Below, piece after piece: positions 33,117-41,638 of a stretch of DNA of 64,000 bases (positions are counted from its first letter, which is position 1; each line of letters opens with the position of its first letter). This DNA is from Thermoflexus sp042408815. Its GTDB lineage: Bacteria > Chloroflexota > Anaerolineae > Thermoflexales > Thermoflexaceae. The stretch spans positions 62,001 to 126,000 of the forward strand of contig NZ_JBHOQR010000025.1 of the NCBI RefSeq assembly GCF_042408815.1, in the 5' to 3' direction. The notes beneath the pieces were generated by a model that was given only the letters and a program-made list of their open reading frames with translations, had not been told where the DNA came from and searched no databases. The position numbers and the translations under genes were made by a program.

Positions 33117-34247
33117 GTGCTTGTGCTCACCGCGAAAGGCCCCGGGAGCGCCAGGCTCCAAGCCGCCGGCCGGATCCTAGCCCTCATGCTCTTGATCGTC
33201 CCATCTTCGGCCAGGGGGCCGCTCCCCCTGACGCTGGCCCCCCCTCGGGCGCCCGAGACCCTAAACCCCAAGGTGGGTGTGCACACCCGGGTGACCGACG
33301 AGACGGATCCTTCGCGGATTTACCGGACGTTTGAGATGGCTCGGGCCATGGGGGCCGCGTGGGTGGTGGAGTTTTTCCCATGGCCGTATCTGGAACCGGA
33401 GCCGGACCACTACGCATGGGAGCACAGCGACCTGCGGATCTTCTTGGCCCGACGGGAGGGCCTGAAGATCATCGCCCGCATGGGGATGGTCCCAGCCTGG
33501 GCCCGTCCCTGGCGCGCCCCGGCCACCTACCTGGGGGCCGAGGCGGTTTTCCCCTTCGCCCGTTTCGTCGCTGCCTTTGCAGCCCGCTATCGGAGTCAGA
33601 TCGCCGCCCTGGTGATCTGGAACGAGCCCAATTTGTATATCGAGTGGGGGGCGCGGCCGCCAGACCCGGGGGCCTTCGTGGCGCTGATGAAGGCCGTGTA
33701 TCCAGCGGTCAAGCTGGTGGCGCCCGATCTGCCGGTGCTGGCCGGCGGGCCGGCCCCCACTTTGGAGGATTCGCCCCACGCGATGAACGACCTGCGGTTC
33801 TTGAGGGAGGTCTATGAGCGGGGGATCGCTGCTTACATCGATGGGTGGGCGATGCATCCATATGGGTTTGGGAACCCGCCGGAGGAGCCGCCGGATCCCC
33901 GACGCCTGAACTTCCGACGGGTGGAGCTGATGCGGGCGATCATGCAGGCCTACGGAGACGATCGGCCGATCTATATCACCGAGACCGGCTGGAACGAATC
34001 CCCCGAATACGATCACGGCCTTCCGCCGGAGGTGCGGGCGGATTACACGGTGCGGGCCTATGAATACGCGCGGCGGAACTGGCCGTGGTGCCCGGTGGTG
34101 GCGATGTGGGCCCTGCGCTACCCATGGCGGGAGGATCCGGTCCTCGAAGGATATGCCTTCCTCGATCTGGATTTCCGGCCCCGGCCCGTCTACGAAACCG
34201 TTCGGCGTTACACCCACGGGGAGCGATCCATCGATACGGATCAATGA
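33117..34247 (+). CDS. Secreted glycoside hydrolase-like protein
   Basis: 376 aa. A GTG start at 33117 is chosen because GGAAGGAG precedes it and an N-terminal signal follows (ILALMLLIVPSSARG). The mature part is a (beta/alpha)8 clan-A-type hydrolase: the acid/base glutamate is in ALVIWNEPNLYIEW, and the nucleophile glutamate in RPIYITETGWNESPEYDHG near the C-terminal third, with MHPYGFGNPPEE between. This resembles GH39/GH5-like cellulase or xylosidase folds, but the sugar substrate cannot be assigned. The 199-bp gap before it has no other gene. Confidence 0.82.
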   Translation: MLVLTAKGPGSARLQAAGRILALMLLIVPSSARGPLPLTLAPPRAPETLNPKVGVHTRVTDETDPSRIYRTFEMARAMGAAWVVEFFPWPYLEPEPDHYAWEHSDLRIFLARREGLKIIARMGMVPAWARPWRAPATYLGAEAVFPFARFVAAFAARYRSQIAALVIWNEPNLYIEWGARPPDPGAFVALMKAVYPAVKLVAPDLPVLAGGPAPTLEDSPHAMNDLRFLREVYERGIAAYIDGWAMHPYGFGNPPEEPPDPRRLNFRRVELMRAIMQAYGDDRPIYITETGWNESPEYDHGLPPEVRADYTVRAYEYARRNWPWCPVVAMWALRYPWREDPVLEGYAFLDLDFRPRPVYETVRRYTHGERSIDTDQ

Positions 34248-34327
34248 ATGATTCGGAGGGGATGGCCGGCCGTGGATGTGGTAAACTGTCCTCCACATCG
34301 CTCAGCATCGATGACAGGGAGGGGAAA

Positions 34328-35374
34328 ATGACCCGTTCTCGGCAACGTGTAGCCCTTATCGGGTTCGGGGCGGTGGGGCGCGCCTTCGCCCGGCTGCTCC
34401 TGAGAAAACATGAGGAGCTCTGCCATCGTTACGACCTCGACATCCGAGTCACCGGGATCATCACCAATCGCCGGGGGGCGGCATGGGATGCGGAGGGACT
34501 GGACCTGGCCGCTGCCCTGGAGGCGGTGGAGCGGGGCGGAGATCTGAGCGCCCTCAGCCAGAGCCCGGCTCCCCAGGAGACCCTGGCCTTCATCGAGCGG
34601 TGCCCGGCGGATGTGGTCGTGGAGATCACCGTTCTGGATCCGCGCACCGGACAGCCGGCCACGGACCACGTCCGGGCGGCCTTGCGCTCGGGGCGGCATG
34701 TGGTGACGGCCAACAAAGGCCCTCTGGCCTTCGCCTATCGGGAGCTGCGGGAGCTCGCCCGCTCCCGCGGCCGCGCCTTTCTCTTCGAGTCCACGGTCAT
34801 GGACGGCGCCCCCCTCTTCAGCCTGGTCCGCGAGGGGCTGCCGGCCACCCGCATCCTGGGCTTCCGCGCCATTCTCAACAGCACCACCAATTTCATCCTC
34901 ACCCGGATGGAGGAGGGAATCCCCTTCGAGGAAGCCGTGCGCCAGGCCCAGGCCATCGGCATCGCTGAGGCGGATCCATCGAATGATATCGATGGATGGG
35001 ACGCGGCGGTCAAGACATGCGTGCTGGCCAACGTGTGGATGGAGGCGGATCTGCGGCCGGACCAGGTGGAGCGGACCGGCATCCGGGGGATCCGACCGGA
35101 GGATCTGGCGGCCGCGTGGCGGGAGGGACGGCGGATCCGGCTGGTGTGCACGGCGGAGCGGGATGAGGACGGGGCGGTGCGGGCCCGAGTGGCTCCGGAG
35201 GCGGTCCCGCTGGAGGATCTCCTGGCCCATGTGCGTGGGACCTCTTCGGTGATCACCATGCGCACGGATACCTTAAAACAGCTCACGCTGATCGAACATG
35301 AGCCCGAGCCTGCCCAGACGGCCTTCGGGATCCTGGCCGATCTCATCAACGTCGCGCGGGGCCATTGGGAATAG
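34328..35374 (+). CDS. hom: Homoserine dehydrogenase
   Basis: 348 aa from ATG 34328 (GGGAGGGG upstream). It reduces aspartate semialdehyde to homoserine in methionine/threonine synthesis. The NAD(P)-binding start is RVALIGFGAVGRAFARLLL. Catalytic-region signatures are GRHVVTANKGPLAFAY, the homoserine dehydrogenase motif ILNSTTNFILTRMEEG, and GIAEADPSNDIDGWDAAVK with the catalytic lysine. It lacks the C-terminal ACT domain found in longer forms (about 430 aa), so it is probably not feedback-inhibited through that domain. Confidence 0.93.
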   Translation: MTRSRQRVALIGFGAVGRAFARLLLRKHEELCHRYDLDIRVTGIITNRRGAAWDAEGLDLAAALEAVERGGDLSALSQSPAPQETLAFIERCPADVVVEITVLDPRTGQPATDHVRAALRSGRHVVTANKGPLAFAYRELRELARSRGRAFLFESTVMDGAPLFSLVREGLPATRILGFRAILNSTTNFILTRMEEGIPFEEAVRQAQAIGIAEADPSNDIDGWDAAVKTCVLANVWMEADLRPDQVERTGIRGIRPEDLAAAWREGRRIRLVCTAERDEDGAVRARVAPEAVPLEDLLAHVRGTSSVITMRTDTLKQLTLIEHEPEPAQTAFGILADLINVARGHWE

Positions 35375-35420
35375 AGACCGCTGAGGTTGAATTCCTGGAA
35401 GGGAGGGGATCCGGCCATCG

Positions 35421-35579
35421 TCATTCCACTCGCAGAACGAAGTCCGGCACCGCGACGCTGAACATCCATCCGGCAGTCACCCGCTCCGCCGGATAGGTCT
35501 CTCCGGACTGCCGATACACCCAGAGCTCTCGATGCTCGGGATCCACCACCCAGTATTCCGGCACCCCTGCCCGGGCGTC
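35421..35579 (-). pseudogene. Uma2-family endonuclease, C-terminal remnant
   Basis: Read on the minus strand it gives ARAGVPEYWVVDPEHRELWV, then YRQSGETYPAERVTAGWMFS and VAVPDFVLRVE before a stop. This is the last 50 or so residues of a Uma2 (DUF820) protein. The N-terminal three-quarters, including the nuclease active site, are absent from all frames upstream to 35790. The surrounding 35375-35790 region has no other gene; an adjacent frame ends CRVRPVFIG and may be another relic. Confidence 0.75.
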
Positions 35580-35759
35580 ATCCGATGAACACGGGGCGCA
35601 CCCGGCAGGATCTGAGGGCCGCCGGGCCGGTCAGGGCTTCATCCCACGGGGTTCGCTCGCAGAACTCCGGGAGCGGCCGATATCAGGAAGCCGACCCGAT
35701 GCTGGTGTTCGGCAGTGGCGGGTGGCGGAGGCCGGCCACGGGCTGAACGCTCTTTGAGG

Positions 35760-35773
35760 TCGAATTCCTTCGA
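35760..35773 (-). repeat. Dispersed intergenic repeat, copy 3
   Basis: TCGAAGGAATTCGA on the minus strand, with flanks GGGGGCT upstream and CCTC downstream similar to copy 1 at 13916. It lies just downstream of the membrane protein gene that ends at 35791. Confidence 0.55.
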
Positions 35774-35790
35774 AGCCCCCTTGCCTCCCG

Positions 35791-37281
35791 TTACTGCCTC
35801 TTCCGCCACACCTGGGCCCGCACTCCCTCAAACTCTTTCTCCCAGCGCGGGTCCTTCTCCAGGGCGCGAGCCAGCTCCTCTTGGAGGATCCGGTCGATCA
35901 GCAGGCGATCCGCCCCATATCGTTCCAGCAGCTCATGGTAGCGGGCCGCCCGGGAGATCCGGATGTAGTCCAGCCAAAGCTCGTAGGGATAGAGCTCCAC
36001 TCGGGGATCGACGAAAACCTTCTGCTCCGGCAGGGCCCAGATCAGGTAGCTCCCGTAGCCCATCTCGTTGAACAGGCGCCCGCCGGGATGCGCCCGCAGG
36101 TATTCCACCGCATCCACCGGCGTCTCGATCCCGACCAGGGGGCCGATGGCCTGTCCTCGCCACACCTGCTGCCAGTAGGTTTCCGGCAGGGGAATCCGTT
36201 CCACCCACCAGGGTTGGACAGCGAGGACGGGCAGGAAGAGGATGGCGGCGAGGAGGGTGTTCAGCCGGCGGGGCGGCGGGCTCGGCCAGGGCCATGGCGG
36301 CAGCGCCCCGGCCAGCAGCTGGGCCAGGATGGGGGCGGCCACCATTCCGAACCAGATCACATACCGCTGGCCGTTCCAGGCCATCCAGAGGAAAGCCGCG
36401 ATCAGCAGTGCCTCGGTGGGCCTCAGGCGGTGACGGGAGTAAGCGAGGGCAAGGAGCAGGATCAGGATGCTCCCGTAGAACGTGAGGTTGGCGATCCCGT
36501 GGGGGGTGGGGGAAGCCCACTCCACCACCAGGGTCTGGCTGGGCCGGTCGGTGAGCAGGCGGTGGACGTAACCCAAGATCCCGATCCCTTGGGGGTTGAG
36601 CAGCATGGCGGGCAGCGTGAGGATGGCAATGGCCGCGAGCGGACGCAGCGTCGAGGGAGCGCGCTGCCCGAGGAGGGCCTCCAGAGTCCCGCCGGCCAGG
36701 AAGAGGAGGAGCAGCGTCGGGCCCAGGACGAAGGCCCCGTGGGCGTTGACCCAAAAGGCCATCAGCGGGGGGAGGGCGAGGAGGGCTATTGGGCGCAGGA
36801 CGCCCTCTTGGAAGCGGGCGAGGAGAAGGTAGAACACTGTAAAGGGAACCCATGACCAGATCTGGGGACGTAGCACCAGGTTGTTGAGGGACATGCCGGC
36901 GGCCAAGGCCAGGGCGAGGGCGGCCAGGCGGCCGGAGCCGCTGCGGCGTCGGGCCTCCCATCCGATCATAGCGAAGGCCAGCAGGGCCAGGAGGTTGCGC
37001 GCGAAGACCGGGAGGGGGAGGCCACCCGCCCGGTAAAGCAGGGCCAGGAGGGTCTCCCCCAGCCAAGCTCCATAGGTAAAGGGGGCCTCCAGCGGTAGGG
37101 TCCAGCCGAACATGTTCGTGCGAGGGATGCGCCCCTCGTCGAGGATCAGTGTTCCGATCCTCAGATGCCACCAGAAATCGTTGGGCGGCAGCGGGATCAG
37201 CGAGACCAGCACCCCGAAGGCGGCCAGGACCACCGCGAGCCAGAGAAGGTCAATGGGGATGCTCATCGCGTAGGATCGCAT
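35791..37281 (-). CDS. Multi-spanning membrane protein, GT-C-like
   Basis: 496 aa with about ten hydrophobic segments. After the first helix comes an acidic loop NDFWWHLRIGTLILDEGRIP, the kind of Asp-containing first loop seen in GT-C membrane glycosyltransferases. The C-terminal soluble part (GGRLFNEMGYGSYLIWALPE, then VFVDPRVELYPYELW) is typical of an uncharacterised family common in Chloroflexota. The start is uncertain among 37281, 37266 and 37311. It is the last gene of the minus-strand glycosyltransferase array, after a 280-bp gap, so it may have its own promoter. Confidence 0.75.
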   Translation of the reverse strand: MRSYAMSIPIDLLWLAVVLAAFGVLVSLIPLPPNDFWWHLRIGTLILDEGRIPRTNMFGWTLPLEAPFTYGAWLGETLLALLYRAGGLPLPVFARNLLALLAFAMIGWEARRRSGSGRLAALALALAAGMSLNNLVLRPQIWSWVPFTVFYLLLARFQEGVLRPIALLALPPLMAFWVNAHGAFVLGPTLLLLFLAGGTLEALLGQRAPSTLRPLAAIAILTLPAMLLNPQGIGILGYVHRLLTDRPSQTLVVEWASPTPHGIANLTFYGSILILLLALAYSRHRLRPTEALLIAAFLWMAWNGQRYVIWFGMVAAPILAQLLAGALPPWPWPSPPPRRLNTLLAAILFLPVLAVQPWWVERIPLPETYWQQVWRGQAIGPLVGIETPVDAVEYLRAHPGGRLFNEMGYGSYLIWALPEQKVFVDPRVELYPYELWLDYIRISRAARYHELLERYGADRLLIDRILQEELARALEKDPRWEKEFEGVRAQVWRKRQ

Positions 37282-37559
37282 GGCCTCGCGGGACCGAAGA
37301 GGGAATGGCACGTCGCGGCACCACTCTCAATCTTATAGCCCTGGGAGATCAGCGGGCAAATGAGATCCTTTCTCGCACAGGTTATACAGAACTTGCTGAT
37401 TGAACGAGAAATCCCGGAGGAACAATTGCCATCTATATCCAAGGGTGGCGTAGGAAAGCCACCCTTTCTCGGACCCTATGGTTCCAACCCCTTAGGATGG
37501 GAAGTGTAGGTTGCTCGGGATCGATGGGATATATGCCCTGCGGAACATCCCGCGTTCTC
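37282..37559. other. Intergenic, less GC-rich, with hairpin and possible promoter
   Basis: No gene. The stretch is visibly richer in A/T than its neighbours. A perfect 9-bp hairpin (37441-37449 with 37458-37466) lies 3' of the glycosyltransferase array on the minus strand but is not followed by a T-run. On the minus strand TATAAC (complement of 37381-37386) could be the -10 for the gene ending at 35791. Confidence 0.45.
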
Positions 37560-38759
37560 CTATGTGTTCGGATGGCCTGGCGTAGCATGCGGAGCCAGCA
37601 AAAGGTAGCCCAGAAACAGGATCCAAGGCATCCAGATCTGGGCGAAGTCCCCGAGCGCATATGGGACAAAAATATAGGTTAAGAACCCGAGAAGATCGAT
37701 TAACACATAACCCAGGACAAACACGATCAGAAGCTTCGTGCGGGCTTGAGCGAGTTTGGCAGAGATTTGAAGGAGGGGCCAGATCAGCAGGACCCAATCG
37801 AAACTCCAGCCGTAGGGCGCGGTGAGGATGGAGATCAGCGTGAGACGTGGCAGCTCCTCGATCCAGCTCCAGCGTTCCCGGTGGGTCAGCCATCGCCGGG
37901 TTGCCCAGATGGCTCCGGGGATTGCGGGAAGGAAGCTCAGGATGGCCTGATCCGAGCGGAGCAGGATGAGGAGCAGGATGCGGAGCAGGGATCCGGTGGT
38001 TGGCGTTGCCCAGCCCAGAGGCGCGTAGTGACGAAGGGCGTCCAGATAGTTTGCAAGGATGTGCGGGTTGAGGAGCCAGGCGAAGGCAGTAGCCGCGCCG
38101 AGTCCCAGTGCGAAGATGGCCAGAGACAACCAGAGGTGTGATCGCCACGCCCAGAACAGGAAAATCAGGAGCACCAGATAAACCAGGTGGGGTTTCAGAA
38201 GCAACGGCAGCAGGGCAAGGCCTGCCCCGATGGGGGATCTCCTTTCCAGAGCAGCTGCCAGCCCGACCAACCCCAGCAGAATCAACCATCCGATCTGTCC
38301 TTTGGCCAGCATCATCATGGTCGGGAAGAAGAAAAACCCCAATCCCCATGCGATCCAGGGCTTGGAAAGCGCTCCCATGTAGCTCTTCCAGATCCATGTG
38401 AAGCTTGCGGTGAGGCTGATCATGCTGAGCCAGAACCAAAGGGCGCGAGCGTTTGAATAGGAAAGAAGGGTGAAGGGCAACAAGCCAGCCAACGCATACG
38501 GCGCATACCACATGAGCGCGGCGGCGTCCTCGGCGACTGGCGCATGACCGATCGCCTGCAGGATGTGATTCAGCGCGAGGGGAGAATACGGATTCCCCCC
38601 GCTTCGGTGAAGATAGGCGGACCCCCACAGGATGCCGAAATCGTCGTATCTCCGAAGGGCGGGCGCAGCGAACAGTGGGGCCGTTATGCTGGCCAGGGCA
38701 AGGAGGCCGATCGCCAGCCCGAGCAGCCAGCCGGTCAGCGCGCAAAGGCGTCGTCCCAT
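37560..38759 (-). CDS. GT87-family membrane glycosyltransferase (DUF2029)
   Basis: 399 aa with about ten membrane helices. The first external loop has YDDFGILWGSAYLHRSGGNP, corresponding to the GT87 pattern of an Asp soon after helix 1 followed by a small-residue helix and a Pro/Tyr turn. GT87 enzymes such as mycobacterial PimE transfer mannose from polyprenyl-phosphate mannose on the outer side of the membrane; the donor here is inferred. The start ATG at 38759 overlaps the stop of the upstream gene by one base. Confidence 0.85.
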   Translation of the reverse strand: MGRRLCALTGWLLGLAIGLLALASITAPLFAAPALRRYDDFGILWGSAYLHRSGGNPYSPLALNHILQAIGHAPVAEDAAALMWYAPYALAGLLPFTLLSYSNARALWFWLSMISLTASFTWIWKSYMGALSKPWIAWGLGFFFFPTMMMLAKGQIGWLILLGLVGLAAALERRSPIGAGLALLPLLLKPHLVYLVLLIFLFWAWRSHLWLSLAIFALGLGAATAFAWLLNPHILANYLDALRHYAPLGWATPTTGSLLRILLLILLRSDQAILSFLPAIPGAIWATRRWLTHRERWSWIEELPRLTLISILTAPYGWSFDWVLLIWPLLQISAKLAQARTKLLIVFVLGYVLIDLLGFLTYIFVPYALGDFAQIWMPWILFLGYLLLAPHATPGHPNT

Positions 38760-39955
38760 CACTTGTTGGCTTCCCTGTGAAACAGATGCATCATCCGGTA
38801 TCCCGCCGCGGCGAGGGCCGGCAGCGTCCATTGTATCCCCCCGCCGAGGTGGCGGGCCATCAGGGCGGTGAGGGGCGCCCCGGGGAAGAAGGCCAGCCAG
38901 ACCAGGGCGAAGGCGGTCCGCAGGGTCGGGCGGGCGGCAGGAGCATGCTCCCAGAGCAGAAGGGCCGGGAGCAGGAGGATAGCCCAGTCGTAGATCATGG
39001 CGTGGGGCGTCAGATACAGGGTGAGGGCCACGGCGGCAGCGAAGCGCAGGACATCTTCCCGATGGTGGCGCCAGAATCGGAGAACGACCCCGGTTGCGAG
39101 GAGGGCGGCGAGGAGGGTGAGGGCGTCAGCCAGGCGGGGATGCCCGGGCAACAGCAGCCGCCAGAACCCCCGCGGGCTGTGCAGATGCCACAGGGGGAAC
39201 TCCTTCCAGGAGGGAAGGTCTGGGTAGATGTTCAGGGCGAAACGCACATAGGCAGCTGTCGCTTCCGGCAACAGCCCCCCGGAGAGGAGGAGCAGCGCGG
39301 CCCCGGTCAGGCCCAGCCCCAATAAGGCGCGCCATCCGCGAGGGCCTTCCATCCCCCACAGAAGGAGAAGCCCCAGGAGCAGGTGGGGCTTATACAGCAG
39401 CAGGCCCGAGAGGACCCCAGCGGCCAGCGATCGCTTCCGTTGCCACATGATCCAGACCCCGGTGAGGAGGGCCAGGCTGAGGAGCCCGTTCTGCCCGAAG
39501 CTGACGGAGGCAAACACCGGGAGGAAGGTGAGGGACCATCCCATGGTCTTCCCAAAGGCGCCGGGGGGGCTGAGGGCGCGGAGGCTGAGGGCGAGCAGCA
39601 GGAGCTGCAGGGCACTCCAGAGGGCGAAGCTGACCGGATAAGGGAGAAGGGAAAGGGGCACAAAGAGAAAGGCAAGGAAGGGCGGGTTCAGGAAGGCATG
39701 GTAGGCGGGAAGGGTAGGCCCGAGGATCGCCCGCTCGGCAGCGAGCTGGGCCTCCGGATCGTAGAGGCGGGTTGCTTGCCCATGGCGGATCATCCATCCA
39801 GCGGCGTAGAATTGCAGGTAATCTGTCCCGATCACCTGGCCCGCGAGGTCCCGCCCCCCCGAGCCCCCGAGTAGGCTCAGAAGCCATCCCCCCCACAGGG
39901 CGGCCCCGGCGATCCACGCGTATCGCATGCGGGCAGGGGTCAGAAGTCGGGTCAT
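38759..39955 (-). CDS. GT87-family membrane glycosyltransferase (DUF2029)
   Basis: 398 aa. The catalytic first loop is GTDYLQFYAAGWMIRHGQAT followed by RLYDPEAQLAAERAIL, then FLNPPFLAFLFVPLSLLPYP, the best match to the GT87 pattern in this cluster. About nine to ten helices. It overlaps the gene on each side (ATGA at the 5' end), so the three genes from 41172 to 37560 are translationally coupled. It is closely similar in layout to the two neighbours, suggesting tandem duplication. Confidence 0.87.
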   Translation of the reverse strand: MTRLLTPARMRYAWIAGAALWGGWLLSLLGGSGGRDLAGQVIGTDYLQFYAAGWMIRHGQATRLYDPEAQLAAERAILGPTLPAYHAFLNPPFLAFLFVPLSLLPYPVSFALWSALQLLLLALSLRALSPPGAFGKTMGWSLTFLPVFASVSFGQNGLLSLALLTGVWIMWQRKRSLAAGVLSGLLLYKPHLLLGLLLLWGMEGPRGWRALLGLGLTGAALLLLSGGLLPEATAAYVRFALNIYPDLPSWKEFPLWHLHSPRGFWRLLLPGHPRLADALTLLAALLATGVVLRFWRHHREDVLRFAAAVALTLYLTPHAMIYDWAILLLPALLLWEHAPAARPTLRTAFALVWLAFFPGAPLTALMARHLGGGIQWTLPALAAAGYRMMHLFHREANK

Positions 39956-41172
39956 TGAAGACGATCCTCCTGCGGGCGGAGCGACAGAACGCCCTCCTGG
40001 GCCATTGCGATCCCTACCCCGAGGGGAAGCAGTGCGGGGAGGGCCAGGCGGGTGAGGGCGCCGAGGAAGGAAAAGACGAGCGCGCCCAGGTAGACCCCGA
40101 TGGCCGTCCGGAGCAGCCAGCGAGAGGGATATCCGGCTGCCCAGAGCGTCAGGACGGGCGCAAGCAGCATCAGATCATGCAGCAGCGCATAGGGGAAGGC
40201 GAGAAGCGGGTAAAGGATAGCCAGCACCCAGGCGGGAGCCTGTCGTTCCCAGGGCTGGTTTCGCAGAGAAGCGGCGATCCGGGCGAGCCCCAACCCCAAC
40301 AGCAGGAGCCCGAGGGCGGAAACCGTTTGCAGGGCCAGGCGGGCGCTGGGCGGCAGAAGTGTGGCGAGCAGGCCATACGGTGTGATGAGGGCGAAAGCCG
40401 GGAAGCCCTTCACCCACGGAAGCGAGAGCACCAGGGCACTTTGGGCCAGATATTTCCCATAAAGCGGACCTCCTCCGGTCAGGAGGCTGAGCCCGAGCCA
40501 CAGGAGGGCCGTTGCTCCGAAAGCGGCCAGAGCCCGCCATTCTTTCCAGGCGAGCCACAGGATGAGAAATCCGAGGACGAACTGGGGCTTGTAAAGCATC
40601 AGCCCGGCGATCAGGCCAGCCCGGCCGGGCTGCCGGGCCCGGCTGCTGATCAACAGCCAGGTGACCAGCCAGAGGGTGAGACCATGGTTTTGTCCCACCC
40701 GCCAGCCGGCCATAAAAGGGAAAAAAGAGAGCAGAAGGACGGGGATGGGCGGGAAAGAGCGAGCGGCCCGACGGATATCCTCCGGGAGGAGTCTGCGGAG
40801 CCCCGTGGCCGCGTGCAGCGTCCACGCCAGGGTGAGCCCGTTCCACAGGGCAAAAGCGATGGGTAGGGGCAGGAGCGTGAGCAGACTGTAGGCCATGGCG
40901 ACATAAGGCGGGCTGAGGAACGGGTTCAGGCCCGGATACGGGGTGGGCGCGATGAGGGCGGCCTGGATCCCGGCTTGGGCCTCTGGATCATACAGGCGTG
41001 CCGGGTGGTGACGATAAAGGAGTCCTGCCCCATAGAGGGTGATGAAATCGCTGCCCAGGATCGGGCCCAGCCCTCCCTGCCAGCCCCGGCGCGTGAGGAT
41101 CTCTCCTATCCACACCCCCCACAGGGCGGCGCCCATCAGCCACGGATACACGCGCAGGCGCCTTCGGTTCAC
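39952..41172 (-). CDS. GT87-family membrane glycosyltransferase (DUF2029)
   Basis: 406 aa. GSDFITLYGAGLLYRHHPAR then LYDPEAQAGIQAALIAP gives the GT87 loop with its aspartate, and NPFLSPPYVAMAYSLLTLLP follows. The start is GTG at 41172, overlapping the stop codon (TGA 41169-41171) of the decayed glycosyltransferase upstream. This is the GTGA arrangement expected of two genes that were once coupled. Ends in an ATGA overlap with the next gene. Confidence 0.87.
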   Translation of the reverse strand: MNRRRLRVYPWLMGAALWGVWIGEILTRRGWQGGLGPILGSDFITLYGAGLLYRHHPARLYDPEAQAGIQAALIAPTPYPGLNPFLSPPYVAMAYSLLTLLPLPIAFALWNGLTLAWTLHAATGLRRLLPEDIRRAARSFPPIPVLLLSFFPFMAGWRVGQNHGLTLWLVTWLLISSRARQPGRAGLIAGLMLYKPQFVLGFLILWLAWKEWRALAAFGATALLWLGLSLLTGGGPLYGKYLAQSALVLSLPWVKGFPAFALITPYGLLATLLPPSARLALQTVSALGLLLLGLGLARIAASLRNQPWERQAPAWVLAILYPLLAFPYALLHDLMLLAPVLTLWAAGYPSRWLLRTAIGVYLGALVFSFLGALTRLALPALLPLGVGIAMAQEGVLSLRPQEDRLQ

Positions 41173-41600
41173 CAGGTCATCTCCCCGGTGGCGTTCCGGA
41201 TTTTTATGCCGGTCAGGCCCAGGATCTCCACGTCCTCATCGGTATAACCGGGCGGTCACAGCCAGGGGCGAAACGGATTCGAAGGAAGTCCTCCCTCCGC
41301 CGCACCCAGCCCTCCGGGTCGTGGCCCAATTGCCATTTTATGATGCCATGACGGATCCAGAGAGGAGTGATCCCCAGGGCCTTCAGGCGACGGGCTACTG
41401 CCTCGGGATCGAAACCCGCAGCCCCCATGATGCGCGCCCAGGTGAAGTGATCGGCCTCCGGGAAGCAGGCGTCTGGACAGTAGCAGTATGAAAGCCGTGT
41501 CGGCCGGCGCGGGGAGGCCGGTAAGGGTGGATGAGGTCGGGGGAAGAGGTTGGTGAAGGCCCCACACGACCAGGGGGATCCCTAAGAGCATGGACAATGG
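41169..41600 (-). pseudogene. Frameshifted relic of a GT-C membrane glycosyltransferase
   Basis: Three frames must be joined to read a plausible C-terminal domain. A hydrophobic piece, MSMLLGIPLVVWGLHQPLPP, runs to ADTAFI. A second frame reads YCPDACFPEADHFTWARIMG and FDPEAVARRLKALGITPLW to GCDRPVI. A third frame, YTDEDVEILGLTG, ends at TGA 41169-41171. The order matches the soluble C-terminus of dolichyl-phosphate-mannose-type glycosyltransferases. The large membrane part is missing. At least two frameshifts plus a 5' deletion make this a pseudogene. Confidence 0.65.
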
Positions 41601-41638
41601 AGGAGACTGAAGGCGGAGCTTGGGAATGAGCTTCCTCG

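Noticed and set aside
37441..37466. Nine-bp hairpin as a clear terminator of the glycosyltransferase array
   Set aside because: The stem is perfect, but neither strand has a proper T-run after it, so it is noted only as a hairpin.
41213..41428. 71-codon frame as an independent small gene
   Set aside because: Its sequence continues a glycosyltransferase C-terminus from another frame and ends out of frame, so it is part of a pseudogene.
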